Source: Taxillus chinensis (Eukaryota > Streptophyta > Magnoliopsida > Santalales > Loranthaceae). From it: a DNA stretch of 64,000 nt. The stretch lies in contig CM042084.1 in assembly GCA_023512835.1 (NCBI GenBank), positions 47,415,609-47,479,608 on the forward strand, in the 5' to 3' direction. Shown piece by piece: positions 33,054 through 42,730 of the stretch. Below the pieces are notes generated by a model that did no database searches, was not told where the DNA came from, and saw nothing but the letters and a program-made list of their open reading frames with translations. Positions within the stretch are counted from its first letter, which is position 1; each line of letters opens with the position of its first letter. A program made the translations under genes and the position numbers.

Positions 33054-34775
33054 TTTCTGAAATTATAAAATATAAAATGTTTTAGAATGACATACATCAT
33101 AACTAAATTTAGTAAAATACATATACATTAATGAATGCATGAATGCACAAGTATTAATAAAACCCTAAATCAATACTCTTACTACGAATAACAAAATATC
33201 CAGAATCAATAAACCTCCTTTGGGAGAATAAACTTTTTCTTTACTTTGTCGGGACCCTCCCAATTGATTTGGCTTTCCTAAATATCGCATATTCAACCAA
33301 TTCAATTTTCGTTTATATTTGGTCCACATCCCTTGCAACAGCGCCTCTTTGGAAGATTAATGCAAGAGATCGTGTTGAGTGTATAACCATTATTTCGTGT
33401 CTTATTACCTAAACCTTTTGAATTGCCTAGCTTTGGCGAGGTGTCAATCAGCTGGTTTAAATAATAAGTAAACTATCCTTTTAGGAAAAAAACTTGAGCC
33501 TAGTCCATAAAATCTCTTCGGAGATACATTAAGACATATACCTTAGTTATTTAATAATGGAGACCATGGGTCTTATTCCCAATAAAACCCTCTCACACTC
33601 AATATTTTACAAATTGGGTTTTAATATATATATATATATATATATTATTTAACTCTTAAATAAAATATGATGCATGAAAAATAATATGTAGACGGCACTC
33701 CTAATTATATATGTAATGTGATCATGTGATGTGGAATTTATAAAACAAACATTAAATAAACTACGGCCGTAATACCAAGGGATCCATCCTATGAAGAAAA
33801 ATAAAGCAAAAAACAAGACACTCTTGCAGGCTCTTTATCTTCATCTTTCTGGTTGATCTTCATTGTCTTCATCTTGCAAGCAGCCTGAATAATTTTAATA
33901 GATAACAATTATTCATTAAAATTATCTCTTACTTAAAATTAAAATAATTTAATTATGGATAACAATTATCCAATTATAAAATTATTTTTCATTTAAGACT
34001 AATATAGATAATTATAGAAAGATCCAATCTTCCAAAATTAACTATGTCAATATTTTTATTTCCAAAAATTATTCTATCAATATAGAATAAAATTTAATAG
34101 ATAACAATTATCCATTAAAATTTTCTCTCACTTAAATATTTAAATAATTCAATTATGAATAAACAGTTATCCAATTATAGAATTATTTTTTATTTAAAAT
34201 TGATATAACTAATTATAGAAAGATCTAATCTTTCAAAATTAATTATGTCAAATTTCTATAATTTCTAAATATTATTCCATCAATATAGAATAAACTTTAG
34301 AGTATTAAAAATCAAGAAAGTAAATCGGTTGCAAGAAAACCCGCCGCCGCATGGGACTCCTCCACCACCGGACCGCTTGTGAGAGACTAGGTGGAAGGTA
34401 TGCGTCTACTTCGGCTCGGCGACTCGTCATCCACTTTTATTCCAGGCTCATGAATATTACATAAAATATTTCTATGCCAATTATGGCTTACAAGATGCTA
34501 AAAATAAAATAAAGAAACTAGCAGGAAACACGGTGATAATAGACCGCCCCTCTAGCAAATTACATCTCATGTAAATACAACCAAAACTAAGATCCCAAGG
34601 CCGGCAAACCATCACAATTAATATATATTAAATCTTTCATCACATGAACAAAATATATAAATCCATACACCACCTGTAACATACATCTCATGTATAAACA
34701 TATGAACCCTAGAGTGCCGCTACTTCTATTCATACATCCAGGGCCAAATTAAACAAATTGATTAACATGTTTAAA
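33054..34775 (-). other. Cop-1 leader
   Basis: A long AT-rich leader without a supported gene. It holds an imperfect direct duplication of about 190 bp with a 200-bp period (33891-34080 and 34091-34280), and a TA microsatellite at about 33625-33645. Confidence 0.75.
33891..34280. repeat. tandem duplication, period about 200 bp
   Basis: Both copies start AATTTTAATAGATAACAATT (one T fewer in the second) and continue through a matching AATTATAGAAAGATC block. Many substitutions separate them, so this is old. Confidence 0.75.
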
Positions 34776-34787
34776 GCTCTGATACCA
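34776..34787 (-). promoter_or_regulatory. Cop-1 primer binding site
   Basis: Exact complement of TGGTATCAGAGC (initiator-Met tRNA type), two bases from the LTR. Confidence 0.95.
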
Positions 34788-34789
34788 AT

Positions 34790-36617
34790 TATTGGAATAC
34801 TGGAATGGGGTTAATGATTAACCGCAGCGGAAACGAATTTTAAAAATTTTATTTCAGCAAACAAACAGCAGGATCTAAACATGAATCAATTCATTTAATT
34901 TTGCAAAGAGAGAAAAGAAGAAACCAACCTGAAGAACGGTAAAGCTAGAACCCTCTTCTTTTCCCTCCAAGAACGAACTCACGATCTGCCTTTGATCGTC
35001 CTCGCAGTCTCCTGGATTCTACCACCAAATAGCCTTCTCTGCTATTCACCTTCTCAAGGAGTACAGGGCTGTGGCACCCTTGGATCAAAGAACAGGAACA
35101 CCACCTCTGCTAGGGTTGGCCGTCACCTGTCTCTCTCTCTCTCTCTTTTTTTTTGGCTGTCAATGATTGCACACGCACACACTTTAACCTAGGAGGCTAT
35201 GCATCTATTTATAGACCTAGGGTTACCCCTGTCTTTATTACGCATACGCCCCTTTAGTTAAATAATAATAATACATATTATTTAAACTATTTAAATAATA
35301 TAATTATTACGCAACAAACTAATTAAATAAATATATAATATTATTTATTTATCAAATAAATAAATAATATATTTATTCATTTAATCACATTAAATGGATA
35401 AAATATTTATTATTATTTATTTAATCTAATTAAATAAATAACCATGTGATATATATTTAACTCTTAAATATATATTAACACACGTTAATTAATTAGCTCT
35501 TAAGCACAACCAGAGAATCAACTCACAACGATCCAGACTCCATACAAGAATAAACGGTGCTAGCAAGAGGGACCAAATGGACCCACTTAATCGAAGCTCC
35601 AATAAATAATATTTAATTAATTAATCTCATTAATCAATTAAATCATTATTTATTAGTTTTAGTCCGAGCCACGATCAGGGACTAAAGCTGCACTCTAAGA
35701 TCAAGCAGATATGATTACAAGAATCCATAATAAATTATTTATCCATCGATATAACTGATTTCCATGTGATATGATCCTCCACTATGATATTCATAATTAG
35801 AGACAGTATCAATAGATTCGTTCATCCTCTCTAATTATATCTTTATCCATGTATTACCATTAATTCTCTAATGGGTGACCTATTCATGATTCAATCATGA
35901 ATTAGGATTTATAATAAATTATATCTAATATAATTACAAGCGCTTGATTCACCCAAGAATCCTGAATTAAACAACATGGGAATATCATTACTCTTCGTAT
36001 AACGAAGCGTGGATTCCATGCACCGACTTGACGCTCTCACTATCTATAATATTATATCTCCAAGATATCGAGGTATTTGAAGCACTAAGCCTCTCACTCA
36101 TTAATAAGTCAAAAGACATAAATTATAGACATGAGTTAATCAAACGGTCTGGATTAAGATTAATCCATAAATCAGTCATCTAGCGATAAAATATAAAGTT
36201 CTTCATACAATGCAACGGATATTAGTTGAAGAACTTATTCTATCATGGTCCTGTTCAATATGTATGATTACATACTGGCACTACTATTTGTAAACTCTTT
36301 ACAATGATCCTAGATTAGATCACTCCCACTATGGAAATAGTCCGCACCACAATCTTATCAGAATAGAGCATCCCAAACTCTATTAACCGATTGTGAACTA
36401 ATTTTATACTTAGTCTAATTAGTGGATCTATTGTATGTGTCTCACACATACCCAGTAATAGACTTTGATAAGCAATGAGATATTATGATGCTCAGCCACA
36501 CAAGAAAGCAGAATAATGCAATCTAATAAATATTTAAACAAAAAATAGTTCAATTAATCAGAAATAGTCTTTACATTATTAGGATTACACATTGCTTTAT
36601 ATAGCACTATCCCAACA
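34790..36617 (-). repeat. Cop-1 5' LTR
   Basis: 1828 bp, nearly identical to 27296-29129. The inner terminal dinucleotide reads TA (plus strand, 34790-34791) instead of TG. Confidence 0.95.
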
Positions 36618-38984
36618 GTTTAAAGGTGTGGTCTGCGTTATCAGCGAAGGGTTCGGGAGTTGGTTACGTGTAGGGAAGGATTAACACCCCTAGAGCGCCC
36701 TTTCGGTATCTATTTTCGGGGGAGGAGGTTTTCTATTTATTTGTGCTGCCGTGATTCGGTTGAGGCACTATTGTTTTCCTAGAAAGTCTATGCCTTTTAT
36801 TTAACTAAGTTATTTATCAAAGCTATGGTTAAAATTGATTTAGCCTAAATCTCTAAAGGGAATCCTAAAAATCTTGTTTTTGGTTTTTTATTTGAGGTGG
36901 AAAACGAAATCCTATGGTTTTGTTTTTGTCTTTGTTTTTGTTTTTTTGTTTTTTTTGTTTTGTGTTTTCTTTTGTTTTTTTAAGGAGACATTTTGAAAAT
37001 ATTTTGAAAACCTTTTATTGAAAACGTTTTGGGAAACATTTTGTGGAAAACATTTTGTCTTATGTTTGTTCTTTTTTATATTTTTTTTTATTTTAAAAAT
37101 TGACCATATCAAAATACATGCATATCAAAATAAAATGTGAGTTGTGTGATTGTGACATACAAAAATAACATTAAAAAAAAACCACCCTCTCTTTTTTCCT
37201 TTTTTTTTTCTCCTTTTCGTTTTCATTCCTCTCTTTGCTCTCTCTTTTTTCTTACCATTCTTTACACATTACAACATACAATATATATAGAAAAAAAGAA
37301 ATACAAGGAAAATACAACAGATGTCAACAACATAAAAAGGAAAACACAAAGAAAATACAACACATAACAACAACTGAAAAAGAAAAAAAATATACAAGAA
37401 AAGACTAAGAAATTACATCAAATATAAAGATAAATAAGCTAAGAAATAATAAATGATAGAAATCAGCTAGCATTATAGAACCGACTTTAGAGCTTTGAAC
37501 ACTAGACTGTTATGTGAATCCTGTCCACGCCGATAATCGCCTGCTCGAATTACCAAATCACCAAGTTCCAATAGCGCAAATGGCAAAAATCAGTTGGGAC
37601 TTTGATTTGGAGATTGTCGTGATGTGTGGAGATGACAGAAGATGGAAAGCAAAAAAGTTTTTTTGGGTTTTGGGTAGAAAACGTGGGAAAGGAGGATGAT
37701 GTATATTTTTTGGGATTAAGATTTTTTTGTGGCTGGAATTGAGGAGAGTGGGTGTAAGGAATAGGGAATGAAAACGAATTGGCATTTTTTTTTTGTGATG
37801 AAAACGTAGAAAGAGAGGGCTGAAACTGGAGTTGTTATTTTTTTTCTTTGCTGGGAAAAAGAGAGCTGTAACGAGGTATTAGGGAAAAAGGATTTAGAAA
37901 GAATGGGCGATTTTTGATTGCAGAATAGTAGAAAGTTGTTTTTTTTTTAATGCAGTAGTTGGGCGAATATGAGATTGAATGGCAGCAAATCAGAAAGGCA
38001 TTTTTTTGGGCGTAATCTCTGGGTGTTCTCTCTTTTAATGGTGTGGACAGAGGGCTAGATTTAAAGGGGTTGGCTGCATCTCATTAATTGCTGCATTTAA
38101 TGCTTTGTCGGATGTATTATTAATCCCAGTATTATTAATTTCCAGATTCTATGCCTTGTCTGATGGTTGGATGACCTATGCGTAAAATGGGGCAGCTCGT
38201 GATTGCTTTTTCGTTCTTTTGTGAGCACATGTGTCTAACAGGCGTTGAAAAGCATCTCTGACAATTGCTAGCAAATAAAAACGCATCCCGTGAGCAAACA
38301 GCGAGAGAACCAGCGAAAGAGGCCAAACAGCGAAGGTCAGAGTGTCGGCGGGTCGGAGTGTCGGCAGGTCGAAGTATCGGTAGGGTCGAAGTTTCGGTGG
38401 GTCGAAGGTCAACGAGTCGAAGTGTCGGCAGGTCAAAGGTCAACGGTCAATGGGTCGAAGAGCTAAGGGTCGAAGGTCCACAGGTTGAAGTGTCGGTAGG
38501 TCGGAGGGTCGAAAGCTTACAGGCTTTGAAGCTTCGAGTCTTCGAGGCTTCAGGGCTTCGAGGCTTCGAGGCTACAAGGCTACAAGTCAAGTTTTTTTTA
38601 ATTACTTTTTTACCCCCACCCAAAATGCGAAAAAGGACAACCTTTTAGGGATTGTTTAGGGAGACCCATATTTTCTTAAATAGATGTTTTGGAGAATTTC
38701 GCATAGTCACTTTTCCGGGCAATTTGACCAGGGGCAATGACCATCTTTTGGCAAGTTTGACTTTTTCCAACGAAAGTTGTTTTGGCCATAACTTCTTCGT
38801 TTTTCATCGGAATTGAGCTCAGTCAAGTGCGTTATTCTTCAAATTTTCTCCTCTATCCCCTGGTATTGGTCTTGGGGTGCTTCAGGGACTTGTAGCAATG
38901 GTTAACAAGGTATATGGCATGGGCATAATGGTATATAGGAAAACACGGGGTTAGTCTGTCCAACCCGGACAAAATGGGGTCCAA
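36618..38984 (-). repeat. Tat-1 5' LTR, main part
   Basis: The LTR continues after Cop-1 (total about 2.5 kb). It includes GGGTTCGGGAGTTGGTTACG and a nearby AACACCCCTAGAGCGCC block of the kind seen in Tat/Ogre LTRs. T-rich and A-rich runs span 36900-37480, and tandem repeats lie near 38340-38595. The outer end is probably TCCA at 38981-38984; beyond it the sequence is Tek-5 LTR. Short ORFs in it (for example 37514-37699) are low-complexity and unsupported. Confidence 0.65.
38336..38595. repeat. imperfect tandem repeats in Tat-1 LTR
   Basis: Two arrays side by side: about 12 units around GGTCGAAGTGTCGG, then about six of GAGGCTTC. The period is irregular (about 15-17 bp, then 8-9). Confidence 0.8.
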
Positions 38985-39247
38985 GAATGTATGTTATGTG
39001 TTTGGTTTTATGCCTGGTGGCTGTGGAAGCCCGTGGCTAGTTATGTGAAGCCCGGTGGCTGTGGAAGCTCGTGGCTGGTTATGTGAAGCCCGGTAGCTGT
39101 GGAAGCTCGTGGCAGATTGTGAGCCTATGTGGCTTTGTTGGCATAGTTTTAAATGTGATTATACCTGTTCAAATAGTATTGCCACGACACTGCACTTGTG
39201 CACGCCTTCATGTAGATGCTAGAAGCATGAGATGGGTTGGGGAGACA
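38985..39247 (+). repeat. Tek-5 5' LTR, middle fragment
   Basis: A fragment of a Tekay LTR between Tat-1 and Tek-6, continuing at 48305. Its last five bases AGACA (39243-39247) are the target duplication of Tek-6. It has about three units of a 38-bp GC-rich repeat at 39016-39115. Confidence 0.85.
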
Positions 39248-39417
39248 TGTAAGGACCCGTACCTTGAGTTAGTCAGTTTTGCCTCCTGAGTAGAGTTTTT
39301 CTAGATTTTGACCTAGTAAATGGACTCCAATGAATTCACGTGCAAAAGGAAAGATGCTTAGAATGATGTCCTCTATCTACCACAGAAGTTTCAGGCCAAA
39401 TGGACATGTATGTGAGG

Positions 39418-39549
39418 TGCACGTGATATGGGTCCAATTCACGTGCAAGTGTGGTTGTCTTCTAAATGATGCAAGGAGGCTAGGGGTGAAGTTTGAGAGC
39501 ATTTGGAGTGCATATAGAGTTGCACGTGAATTGGGGAATTCACGTGCAA
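39418..39549 (+). promoter_or_regulatory. paired ACGT dyads in Tek-6 5' LTR
   Basis: The first dyad has 9-bp arms TGCACGTGA and TCACGTGCA (39418-39426, 39439-39447). The second has perfect 13-bp arms TTGCACGTGAATT and AATTCACGTGCAA around GGGG (39520-39549). Each arm holds a CACGTG G-box, a known bZIP/bHLH core; binding is inferred. Confidence 0.6.
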
Positions 39550-39678
39550 ATTGGCGTGTAGGCATATTTTTGCATGGTTCCCTTGGTTTTGACATTCTAA
39601 GGAACTTTCTCCAAAGGACCATGTTGAAATTCTGAGTATTTTGGCCTATATGGGTGCGGAAAGGTGCTAACTTGTGTG

Positions 39679-39755
39679 ATCAAAACTACGTCGTTTTGAT
39701 CCTGGGTTTCACTTAATCAAAACTACGTTGTTTTGATAGTGGGAGGCCTATTTAA
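39679..39755 (+). promoter_or_regulatory. Tek-6 5' LTR core promoter: twin ACGT palindromes and TATA
   Basis: Near-palindromes at 39679-39700 and 39716-39737, and TATTTAA at 39749-39755. Confidence 0.6.
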
Positions 39756-39924
39756 GGATGAGGAGACTCCTTGTTCTAGGGTTAGGGGTTTTTCGGCCAT
39801 TGCGGCCGTCGTGGAGAGAGAGAGAGCTAGAGAGGGAAAGGGGGGAGAATTGCTGGTTCGTTGCGGAGCATCTTGCGTGGGGAGGACGGCATCTAACGCG
39901 GGAGCAAGGAGGATCTTCTTTAAG

Positions 39925-40689
39925 GTAGGGATTCTGTTTTCTTATACCTGATCCGGGGTTAGGCCCTGTGGTGAAGTACCCGTTGGATATTATCCTTGTT
40001 ATCATACTATTTATATGTAAATTCATATAGGTGTGATCTCCTATATGAATGTTGGCCTTCAATGGCGTTGTTTGGATATATGTATATATGCCTGCCAAGT
40101 GTTTGACATAATGCCTGTGAGGCTGTGCATGTTATGTGTTTGAGGTAATGCCTGGTGAGGTCAGTGCATATTATGTGTTTGAAATTATGCCTGTGAAGCC
40201 GTGCATATTATGTGTGAGTTTATATCCGTGTGGGCTGGGTTTATGAGCTGGTGAATATATGCATGCTAAGTGTTCGATGTTATTCCTGTGTGACTAAGCA
40301 TACTAAGTGTTTGATGTTATGCCTGTATGGCCATGTGTCTTTGCGTGTTTGCTTGTACACCCGGTGGCTGTGGAAGCCCGGGACTGTTTTGTGGAACCCG
40401 GTGGCTGTGGAAGCCCGGGACTGTTTTGTGGGACCCGGTGGCTGTGGAAGCCCGGGACTGTTCTTGAAACCCGGTGGCTGTGGAAGCCCGGGAGTGTTTA
40501 TGTACCAGCCCATGTATGATTGTGTTTCTTTGTTATAGCCCGTAACTATATCTGGTGGAATGATTGTATCACGACACAAGACTTGTACACAAGGCATGTA
40601 GATATTAGGTGCATGGGATGGGTTGGGGAGACATGATCCCTACTGAGCTGTGGTTGCTCACCCCTCCTACCATGTTGTTTTCTTTACAG
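39925..40689 (+). other. candidate intron inside Tek-6 5' LTR
   Basis: Donor CTTTAAG|GTAGGG, acceptor TTTTCTTTACAG, 765 nt. Exon 2 would begin GAACCTACAGGCG. Lies between the TATA box and the poly(A) signal. Confidence 0.42.
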
Positions 40690-40987
40690 GAACCTACAGG
40701 CGTTAGGTGGGACCCCAAGGTGGAAGACCTTATTTATTTTATTGTTTATGTTATTTTATTATGGGAACTGATGTAACCCCAAAGGGGATGGATTGAAAAG
40801 AAGACTTTGTAATAAAGACTGATTTGGTTTGTGGACTACTTGATGGACTTTATTTTTCTTGAATGTGTTGTGAATGTTCAAACTGTTCAGTTCTTGGTTT
40901 GTATCCTAACCCCTTTGCCCTCCGTGTGGGTAAAAAGGGGAGTCACGTACCGGTTTCCTCGGGTTGGAAATCCGGGGCGTGACAATA

Positions 40988-40999
40988 TGGTATCAGAGC
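40988..40999 (+). promoter_or_regulatory. Tek-6 primer binding site
   Basis: Exact TGGTATCAGAGC, three bases after the LTR. Confidence 0.95.
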
Positions 41000-41415
41000 A
41001 TGGTCTAGTTGGCCTAGGGTAGTGGGCGGACTTGGTTATCTTGAGTCCTTTGGAGGAGCCTGGAGGAAATGCCTGATCAACATGGTCCTCTTTGAGCCTC
41101 CAAGGTGTACTTAGGGTAGTCCAGTCTTGTGGTAGGATTTGCATGCATTGGCATTAGGGCACTAGTTGCATTTGTTGTCATGTGTGAAGGATGTGCATAA
41201 CATGATCATGTGTGAGCTGTGCAACTCTGAATATTCTTGGAATGCCTTGGGTATGACTACAATGTGGACTGTCTTTGTGTGCAATATTGGTTGATGCAAT
41301 GGTTAAAATGTGTGTAATGCCATGTACGGCTTGACTTGATAATGAGGTAGAGGTAGTCAACTTGTTAGTAGTCAAACGCGTTCGATGTTTGTGCATCTTA
41401 CTTCATGTAGTAAGA
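41000..41415 (+). other. Tek-6 leader
   Basis: Non-coding leader; it includes the GCATGCATTGGCATTAGGGC block shared by the Tek-1, Tek-3 and Tek-5 leaders. No gene seen. Confidence 0.8.
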
Positions 41416-42730
41416 ATGCCACCGAGGAGAGTGACACGTGCGTCCGGGGCATGGGCTGATGAGTCATCTGCCCATGAGGGTCCGGGTGCGGGGCCATCCG
41501 TTGGGGGCATGCGTTGTTACCGGCACAGCTACAAGAAGGCATCCGGCTGGAGGTACGAGAGCTACGGGAGGGACTCCGGCGGACGTTCGGGAGGAGGTGC
41601 GCCGTGAGATGGCAAGACAGCAGGTGGTGCCACCACCACCACCACCAGTAGGAGAGCTACCTCGTGAGCGTGAGAGTTCGGCTGGGTGGTGTACCGACCC
41701 GTGCGAGAGGATGACGTGGTGACACGGTTCCGAAAGGAACAACCTCCGCGATTTAAGGGGGAGAAGACCCTGTGGTAGCTGAGCAGTGGTTGAGACAGAT
41801 TGAGCATGTGTTCTCCTTTCTCCTGCCCAGGGAGGAGGATAAGGTGCGACTGGCAATTCGGCAGATGGAGGGGGATGCTTTGGAGTGGTGGACAAGTGTT
41901 GCGGGGAGCCGTGCAGTGCAACTCATGTTTTGGGAGGAGTTCTTGCAACTCTTCCATGATGAGTTCTTCCCGGAATCAGTGAGATGGCAGAAGAGGGAGG
42001 AATTTGGCAGCCTGAAGCAAGGATCAAAGACGGTGCCCGAGTATGAGCGGGAGTTCCGGAGCTCGAGTAGGTTTGCCCCCGAGACGATGGCGAAGGAGGA
42101 CCCGAAGGCCCACAAGTTCACTCGGGACTTAGGCCAGCCCTTAGGGAGAGGGTGGCGATTCTACGCTCGAGGACCTATGCCGAGGGCCGTGGAGACGGCC
42201 CGTATAGCCGAGAGAGAGCTGGATGGTGGGAGGCAGGCCCATCGGGGTCGCCGGTTGCAGAGTGGGCCTGATCGAGATGCAGGGTCCAAGAGGCTCAAGA
42301 CGGAGGAGAGGGATAGCAGCTTCCTTCCGCAGCAGGGGACGGACATTGGTGAACCCAGGGAGGTCTAGCTTTGGCGGTGGCGACAGGGCGGTCCAGCGGG
42401 GGTCTCCCCGGCGGTTGTTCTCGTCGTGGGGAGCAAGGCCACTTGAGAAAGGAGTGTCCAAAGAGGGACGGAAATGCCATAGATGTGGACGAGAGGGCCA
42501 TCCGAGCCAGGTTTGCGGAGTGGCAACAGGGGAGTTGGAGGCATGACATCCAAGACAAGGAGTGATGCCGTTTTCGTGCACCAGCAGAGAGACCAGCTCG
42601 TCGGTGGCCGGCTAGTCGGCGCAGATCGAATCAGACCCGACCTCGGGGGAGGCCGGAGCGGTAAGCAGACAGGGCCGGAGGCAGCCTTGGCGGGAAGCGC
42701 CCCAGTGAGTGAGCCGACCGGTGGCACGGG
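41416..42730 (+). pseudogene. gag: Tek-6 gag
   Basis: It starts at 41416 with MPPRRVTRASGAWADESSAHE. Frameshifts move the reading between three phases. 41772-42368 carries the capsid core (EQWLRQIEHVFSFLLP, LFHDEFFPESVRWQKREEFG). The first knuckle (RRGEQGHLRKECPK) is out of phase with the second, CHRCGREGHPSQVC (about 42474-42515). RNA packaging would depend on these knuckles. Not functional as written. Confidence 0.85.

Larger units (their letters stand above)
27296..36617 (-). mobile_element. Cop-1, complete Ty1/copia element (Tork/TAR-like)
   Basis: A 9322-bp element with two LTRs, primer site, polypurine tract and gag-pol order on the minus strand. It is flanked by the perfect duplication GTTTA (27291-27295 and 36618-36622). 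The lineage is a guess from the integrase and RT wording. The LTRs differ at roughly 15-20 places in about 1830 bp by eye, so insertion is recent relative to its neighbours. Coding is broken by one TGA, one TAA, frameshifts and an RT deletion. Confidence 0.93.
39248..40984 (+). repeat. Tek-6 5' LTR
   Basis: 1737 bp, TGTAAGGACCCGTACC to GGGGCGTGACA. Features in order: dyads 39418-39447 and 39520-39549, twin palindromes, TATTTAA, telobox-like AGGGTTAGGGG (about 39778-39788), GA tract, candidate intron, four GC-rich tandem units (40359-40505), and an AATAAA signal at 40811-40816. Confidence 0.95.

Noticed and set aside
33891..34280. Endogenous pararetrovirus remnant
   Set aside because: No movement-protein, coat or pararetroviral RT motif anywhere; this is only AT-rich leader of Cop-1.
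36912..37367. Lys/Asn-rich and Ser/Phe-rich ORFs
   Set aside because: Low-complexity A/T runs of the Tat-1 LTR; no domain.
38135..38648. ORFs of about 100-127 aa on both strands
   Set aside because: Produced by the short tandem arrays; repetitive wording on both strands.
41464..42121. Long antisense ORFs over Tek-6 gag
   Set aside because: Shadow frames of GC-rich gag sequence; the sense strand has clear gag motifs.
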